From BTUB01 sp964392765 (GTDB lineage Bacteria > Babelota > Babeliae > Babelales > Vermiphilaceae), in NCBI GenBank assembly GCA_964392765.1, contig CAYMRF010000049.1:1-9759 (forward strand): DNA of 9,759 bases, in the 5' to 3' direction. Below are positions 5,771 to 9,759 of the stretch, in pieces. Position numbers and translations under genes: made by a program. Within the stretch, counting starts at the first letter, position 1; each line of letters starts with the position of its first letter. Below the pieces are notes generated by a model that searched no databases, was not told the origin of the DNA, and saw nothing but the letters and a program-made list of their open reading frames with translations.

Positions 5771-7015
5771 ATGAAGTTGTTGCGCGCAATTTTGTGCTTT
5801 TTGGGGTGTATTTCATTTCAAAATAAGAGCTTTGCAGTGGTTGATCAAAAATATGATCCACTTTTAGTAGTGGTAATCATGGTTAAAGATGAAACCGATG
5901 TGATAAAGCCTACTTTAGAAATGTATTGCAACGCAGATCCAGAAGGCAGAAAAATTGCGTATATCGTCTATGATACCGGGCTCGATCCATGGAGTTCTAC
6001 CATGGCAAAGGCTAAAGAGCTTTTTAATGAATACGGCATTACTAATTATTACATAATTCAAGAACCGTTTATTGATTTTGCAACTTCAAGAAATAAGGCA
6101 CTTGATCTGGTAGATAAAAATTTCCCTAATGCGGCATTTATGCTTATGCCCGATGCTGAATGGTATTTGCACGGCGTTCCGGAATTATTAGCATTTTGTG
6201 AAGCTGAGATTAATAATATAGCTGCCGGTTCATATTTGGTCCGCATTGTCTCCACCGATCTTGATTTTGGTACTCAACGTTTGATTCGCTGCCGCTCAGG
6301 ATTGCGCTTTGGCGGCGTGGTGCATGAAACTATTATGATAGGAACTCGCTATAAAACTCCCGATGCGGTCTTTTTTGAATTACGCCCTGGCCGTTATGGA
6401 GTTGAAAAAACGCAAAAACGTTGGAAACGCGATAGAGAATTACTCCTTAAAGCATTCGAATCTAATATAACTGATTCCAGAAGTGCATTCTACTTAGCGC
6501 AAACATGCGATTGTTTAGGAAATCTTGAAGAAGCATATAAATATTATGATGTTCGTACTCGTTTAATTGGCTGGCCGGAAGAAGATATGATGACGCGCTA
6601 TCGCTTGGCTCAAGTTACTGAGCGTATGAAGAAAGAGGGCGTGAACATGTGGCCGGAAGCGCTTGATCATTATATGAAAGCATTTACTATGCGTCCAACA
6701 CGCGCTGAAGCAATTATTAGAGTAGCCGCCCATTATTTAAGCGAAGGCAATCATGCGTGCGCGTACCTTTTTGCAAAACGCGCATGTGAGATTATATATC
6801 CTAAAGATGATACTTTATTTGTAGAAAAAGAAGGTTATGAATATACCCGTTGGGATATTCTTGGCCAATGTGCATGGTATGTCGGTGAATTTGAGATTGG
6901 CGAAGAAGCAGTAAGAACTGCTTTGAAAGTGCATGAAAATTATCCCCATTTGTTGAATAATCTTTCATTTTATCTTAATAAACGAATTAATGAGCAAGCA
7001 GCAAAAGCAGCATAG
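5771..7015 (+). CDS. Glycosyltransferase family 2-like protein with C-terminal TPR-like repeats and signal peptide
   Basis: A 414-residue, two-part protein. Residues 1-23 form a signal peptide (MKLLRAILCFLGCISF, ending near SFA). Residues 32-190 look like a GT-A fold of the SunS-like GT2 type: MVKDE at 37-41, DTG at 68-70, DFATSRN at 102-108, a DxD-like PDAEW at 127-131, and FGGVVHE at 180-186. Residues 235-400 carry helical TPR-like repeats, for example SAFYLAQTCDCLGNLEEAYKYY. The usual acidic S-x-D of the DTGSxD motif is altered to GLD. GGGG lies about nine bases upstream of the ATG. It heads an operon with the FkbM methyltransferase 9 bp downstream. Acceptor and sugar donor are unknown. 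I associate this domain pairing with amoeba-associated bacteria and giant viruses (recalled, not searched). Confidence 0.85.
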   Translation: MKLLRAILCFLGCISFQNKSFAVVDQKYDPLLVVVIMVKDETDVIKPTLEMYCNADPEGRKIAYIVYDTGLDPWSSTMAKAKELFNEYGITNYYIIQEPFIDFATSRNKALDLVDKNFPNAAFMLMPDAEWYLHGVPELLAFCEAEINNIAAGSYLVRIVSTDLDFGTQRLIRCRSGLRFGGVVHETIMIGTRYKTPDAVFFELRPGRYGVEKTQKRWKRDRELLLKAFESNITDSRSAFYLAQTCDCLGNLEEAYKYYDVRTRLIGWPEEDMMTRYRLAQVTERMKKEGVNMWPEALDHYMKAFTMRPTRAEAIIRVAAHYLSEGNHACAYLFAKRACEIIYPKDDTLFVEKEGYEYTRWDILGQCAWYVGEFEIGEEAVRTALKVHENYPHLLNNLSFYLNKRINEQAAKAA

Positions 7016-7024
7016 GAGTTTTGC

Positions 7025-7726
7025 ATGAACCGTTACTATTTTTTAAGTTTTCTCATGACATTGAGCCTTTATGGTGATTATAAAAGCCAAGCGGGTCAAG
7101 ACAAATTTGTGAATGAGCGCTTTTTTCATAATCGTAAAGATGGATTCTTTCTTGATATTGGGGCTCATGATGGTCAAAGCTTTAGTAACACATGGTTCTT
7201 TGAAAAAAATCTTGGATGGAAGGGAATCTGTTTTGAGCCCCTTCCTCATTTATATAATCAGTTAAAAGCGTGCAGAAATTGCTTATGCATAAATGCGTGC
7301 GTTTCTCAGATTAATGGGCATTTGCCTTTTTTGCATGTTGATAGCTGTGATGAAATGCTCAGTGGTTTATGCGGAACGTTTAATGAAAGAAAACTCAATG
7401 CCGTAAGAGAAGATATTCTGCAATTAGGAGGTGAGTTAAAAATTATACAAGTTCCTTGTGTAAGATTAGATTCTATCCTTGAGATGCATAGTGTTACCCA
7501 TGTGGATTTTTTATCGCTTGATGTGGAAGGTCATGAATTGCAAGTGCTTAAAACCATTGATTTTTCCAAAGTTGCTATTGATGTAATCGCCGTGGAAAAT
7601 GATTATCATGATGAAGCAATTCGAAGCATTTTATATGAAAACGGCTTTATTCTGTATGAGCATCTTCATGTGGATGATATTTTTGTACATAAAAGATTTA
7701 TTTGCTTACAGCCCAAATATGAGTAA
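7025..7726 (+). CDS. FkbM-family SAM-dependent methyltransferase
   Basis: A 233-residue protein with the FkbM fold (Methyltransf_21). SQAGQDKFV is at 21-29, the SAM-binding motif FLDIGAHDG at 42-50, the CFEPLP strand end at 69-74, and VDFLSLDVEGHELQVL at 160-175. FkbM enzymes O-methylate sugars or small molecules, and in glycan loci they usually methylate sugar hydroxyls. The first 16 residues (MNRYYFLSFLMTLSLY) are hydrophobic after one Arg and resemble a weak signal sequence or anchor. This is unusual, since SAM is cytosolic. The start is well supported: AGGAG overlaps the upstream TAG stop and lies six bases before ATG. The 3' end overlaps the fucose synthase start by 8 bp. The substrate is inferred only from its neighbours. 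Confidence 0.9.
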   Translation: MNRYYFLSFLMTLSLYGDYKSQAGQDKFVNERFFHNRKDGFFLDIGAHDGQSFSNTWFFEKNLGWKGICFEPLPHLYNQLKACRNCLCINACVSQINGHLPFLHVDSCDEMLSGLCGTFNERKLNAVREDILQLGGELKIIQVPCVRLDSILEMHSVTHVDFLSLDVEGHELQVLKTIDFSKVAIDVIAVENDYHDEAIRSILYENGFILYEHLHVDDIFVHKRFICLQPKYE

Positions 7727-8702
7727 GCGAATTTTAACACTAGCGGGTTTGTTTTTTGCGTTTTTTTGCGGGGGCATGGAGAAAAGCAGCAAAATATTCG
7801 TTGCGGGCCACAATGGGCTGGTGGGTTCAGCGATTGTTAGAAAGCTCACCAAAGAAGGATATACTAATCTCATTGTTCGTTCGCATAAAGAACTCGATTT
7901 ATCTAATCAGCAAGCAGTATATGATTTTTTTGCACAAGAAAAGCCTGAGTATGTATTTTTATCGGCTGCAAAAGTCGGTGGCATTAAAGCAAATAACACG
8001 TATCGAGCAGATTTTATTTATACAAATTTAATGATTGAGGCTAATGTTATTAGCGCGGCGCATAAGTGTCAGACTAAAAAATTACTCTTTTTAGGTTCTT
8101 CATGCATTTATCCGCGTAATTGCACGCAACCTATTAAAGAAGAATATTTACTTACCGGTATTTTAGAGCCCACTAATGAGCCGTATGCGATCGCAAAAAT
8201 TGCAGGTATTAGCCTTTGCCAATCATTTAAAGATCAATATGGCATGAACTGCATTAGCTGCATGCCTACTAACCTCTATGGCCCCGGGGATAATTTTAAC
8301 CGGGAAACATCTCATGTATTGCCCGCGTTAATTGCCAAAATTTATGAAGCGAAAGTAAAAGGATATCCAACAGTTACGCTGTGGGGTTCTGGTAGGCCGC
8401 GAAGAGAATTTTTACATGTTGATGATTTAGCTGATGCATGTTTATTTCTTATGAATAACTATAATGGCGATGAAGCATTAAATGTGGGCACTGGTATGGA
8501 TATCTCAATTCTTGAAGTGGCAACCATGATCAAAGAGATCATTGGGTATACGGGCGAGTTTATTTTTGATGCGAGTCAACCCGATGGAACACCAAGAAAA
8601 TTGCTGGATGTTTCTAAGCTAGAAGCCGTAGGTTGGAAGGCTCAAATACCATTATATGAAGGTTTAAAAGATACTATTGAATGGTATTGCAAGTCTTTAT
8701 AA
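7719..8702 (+). CDS. fcl: GDP-L-fucose synthase with N-terminal signal-like extension
   Basis: A 327-residue SDR enzyme that converts GDP-4-keto-6-deoxymannose to GDP-L-fucose with NADPH. Visible features are the Rossmann loop GHNGLVGS at 30-37, GSSCIYP at 126-132, YAIAK at 156-160 (Tyr156, Lys160), PTNLYGPGDNF at 183-193 and SHVLP at 198-202. These fit E. coli Ser107, Cys109, Tyr136, Lys140 and His179 (recalled numbering) at a constant offset of 20. The enzyme therefore looks intact, with about 19 extra N-terminal residues. These are basic then hydrophobic (MSKRILTLAGLFFAFFCGG). The ATG at 7719 overlaps the FkbM stop (ATGAGTAA) but lacks a ribosome site. An internal ATG at 7776 would give the canonical cytosolic length. 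The partner dehydratase gmd is not in the window. Confidence 0.93.
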   Translation: MSKRILTLAGLFFAFFCGGMEKSSKIFVAGHNGLVGSAIVRKLTKEGYTNLIVRSHKELDLSNQQAVYDFFAQEKPEYVFLSAAKVGGIKANNTYRADFIYTNLMIEANVISAAHKCQTKKLLFLGSSCIYPRNCTQPIKEEYLLTGILEPTNEPYAIAKIAGISLCQSFKDQYGMNCISCMPTNLYGPGDNFNRETSHVLPALIAKIYEAKVKGYPTVTLWGSGRPRREFLHVDDLADACLFLMNNYNGDEALNVGTGMDISILEVATMIKEIIGYTGEFIFDASQPDGTPRKLLDVSKLEAVGWKAQIPLYEGLKDTIEWYCKSL

Positions 8703-8719
8703 ATTTCATAGAGTCACTC

Positions 8720-8756
8720 ATTAAAAAGCCCTGGCAACAAACCAGGGCTTTTTAAT
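8720..8756. terminator. Bidirectional intrinsic terminator
   Basis: Perfect 15-bp inverted repeat (8720-8734 against 8742-8756) with a GCCCTGG/CCAGGGC core, flanked by A-runs and T-runs and a seven-base loop CAACAAA. It is U-tailed on both strands, so it can end the fcl operon and the convergent gene at 8778-9710. Confidence 0.92.
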
Positions 8757-8777
8757 TAATTCATTTTATTTTTAATA

Positions 8778-9710
8778 TTAATACAGGCCTTGCAGCGCGT
8801 GCTGGTGATAGTAATGAGTATAGAGTAAATGAGCTATATAATCATTAAGTGCTTTAAGCTTGGTTGCATGATATTCTGCGGGCTTATGATTCCAATTTGA
8901 ACCACAGCGGTAATGCATAAAGTGATTATCAAGAACAAATTCCATATTATCATCAGGGCACGCATGAATAAAATTGAGTGCATCTTGATCAAAATTATAA
9001 TGATTGAGTAATTGTGTTTTGCAGGAAGTACAGCTGAAGTTATTACACGCAGTGCAAGCTAGTGCTTTTTTTAAAGCGGGTAAATACATTAAAGTGAAAA
9101 ATCGAGAGCGAATTGAAGGATTATTCTTAAAGTAATAATAAGTGTGCCCACCAACATCGCAGGTTAAGCCAAGCACATCGCCGCCCTCGAATGATAACGT
9201 GTGTTTATTAGGAAGCGTAGGCATATTCATAAAAACAAGAATAGGAGAAAGATGTCTAATTTTAAGAGTAGCGCTTTCTCTTCCTTGAAGCTCTCCGCTA
9301 ATATCATAGCCCTGCATATATTTTTCAATGCTAAAAGGCTTTAATAAAAAAAGATCGGAATCTACTAGACATACTAAGCCATTAAAGTTGTAGCCTATTT
9401 GTTCCAATGAATACATAATGCCATCTATATGCCGGTGTCCGGGAGCGGGCCGTTTATGTAACTCTTGGGGGATTCTGTAGCATTTTATGCCACATTTTTT
9501 GCACATCTCTTCAATTTGATTTTTCATACTTTCATTGGGAGCATCATTGAATATAACTTGTTCATAATCATCGTTGAGAAATGCTTTAAAAGTTCTTGTT
9601 TGAATTTCAATGAATTCAGGCCGATTATAGCTGTGAGTTATAAGTAAAACTTTCGGATGTATAATGCTTGAACTGATAATAAGAGACCCTAAAAGAATAA
9701 TTTTCTTCAT
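8778..9710 (-). CDS. Putative glycosyltransferase with signal peptide and DxD motif
   Basis: A 310-residue protein. Residues 1-18 (MKKIILLGSLIISSSIIH) form a signal peptide or anchor. VLLITHSYNRPEFIEIQ at 21-37 is a GT-A-like first strand. VDSDLFLLKPF at 116-126 contains the DxD motif (D117, D119) expected to bind metal and nucleotide sugar. EGGDVLGLT lies at 175-183, and HFMHYRCGSNWNH at 263-275 may complete the active site. A four-cysteine cluster, CTACNNFSCTSC, is at 219-230. AGGAA six bases upstream of the ATG supports the start. It converges on the fucose-synthase operon across a shared terminator. I cannot name a family with certainty. The fold call rests on the N-terminal strand and DxD, and the sugar and acceptor are unknown. 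Confidence 0.7.
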   Translation of the reverse strand: MKKIILLGSLIISSSIIHPKVLLITHSYNRPEFIEIQTRTFKAFLNDDYEQVIFNDAPNESMKNQIEEMCKKCGIKCYRIPQELHKRPAPGHRHIDGIMYSLEQIGYNFNGLVCLVDSDLFLLKPFSIEKYMQGYDISGELQGRESATLKIRHLSPILVFMNMPTLPNKHTLSFEGGDVLGLTCDVGGHTYYYFKNNPSIRSRFFTLMYLPALKKALACTACNNFSCTSCKTQLLNHYNFDQDALNFIHACPDDNMEFVLDNHFMHYRCGSNWNHKPAEYHATKLKALNDYIAHLLYTHYYHQHALQGLY

Positions 9711-9759
9711 AGGTTATTCCTACATTGTATGGTTTTAAATAATTTTATCATGGACTCTT

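Noticed and set aside
7599..7718. Upstream extension of the fucose synthase frame to an ATG at 7599.
   Set aside because: It lies wholly inside the FkbM gene in another frame and has no ribosome site. The ATG at 7719 gives a normal 8-bp operon overlap.
9724..9729. TACAAT on the minus strand as a -10 box for the gene at 8778-9710.
   Set aside because: Its start point would fall on the ribosome site, and no -35 match lies upstream. The real promoter is probably beyond the window edge.

Overview
This is an AT-rich bacterial chromosome segment. It has compact operons, tRNA genes with CCA encoded in the DNA, and clear Shine-Dalgarno sites. The gene content is housekeeping (UPF0235/YggU, a GspF/PilC-type secretion protein, a HIT hydrolase, four tRNAs) mixed with two DMT-superfamily transporters and a block of sugar-modifying enzymes that carry signal-peptide-like N termini. 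The mix of exported-looking glycosyltransferases, a GT2-TPR protein of a type I associate with amoeba-infecting bacteria and giant viruses, and duplicated metabolite transporters suggests a host-associated lineage such as Candidatus Dependentiae (TM6). That placement is inferred from style, not proven. No transposase, integrase, phage gene or CRISPR array is visible.

Layout. At 1-215, tRNA-Arg(ACG), cut by the window edge, and tRNA-Ser(GCU) lie on the minus strand. At 344-1839 a plus-strand pair encodes a YggU-like protein and a GspF/PilC-like membrane protein. It meets end to end a minus-strand gene for a secreted coiled-coil protein (1840-2634). At 2807-3452 is a plus-strand run of tRNA-Leu(CAA), a HIT-family gene and tRNA-Leu(CAG). 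A GC-rich, structure-rich stretch of about 170 bp follows (3453-3625). At 3626-5623 two paralogous EamA transporters converge with only 3 bp between them. A good sigma70-type promoter at 5688-5716 starts a three-gene operon: GT2-TPR glycosyltransferase, FkbM methyltransferase and GDP-L-fucose synthase. A strong bidirectional terminator (8720-8756) separates this from a convergent glycosyltransferase-like gene (8778-9710).

How it works together. The operon plus the last gene look like a glycan-modification set: GDP-fucose supply, glycosyl transfer and sugar methylation. Its most unusual property is that all four proteins begin with a hydrophobic, signal-like segment. This includes the fucose synthase, whose family is normally cytosolic and NADPH-dependent. 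Either these enzymes act outside the cytoplasm, possibly in a host cell, or some starts are internal.

The second notable pattern is at the tRNA genes. All three whose 3' ends lie in the window run directly into a palindrome whose first arm starts with the tRNA's own CCA. Two of these are copies of a 35-bp repeat differing at one base.
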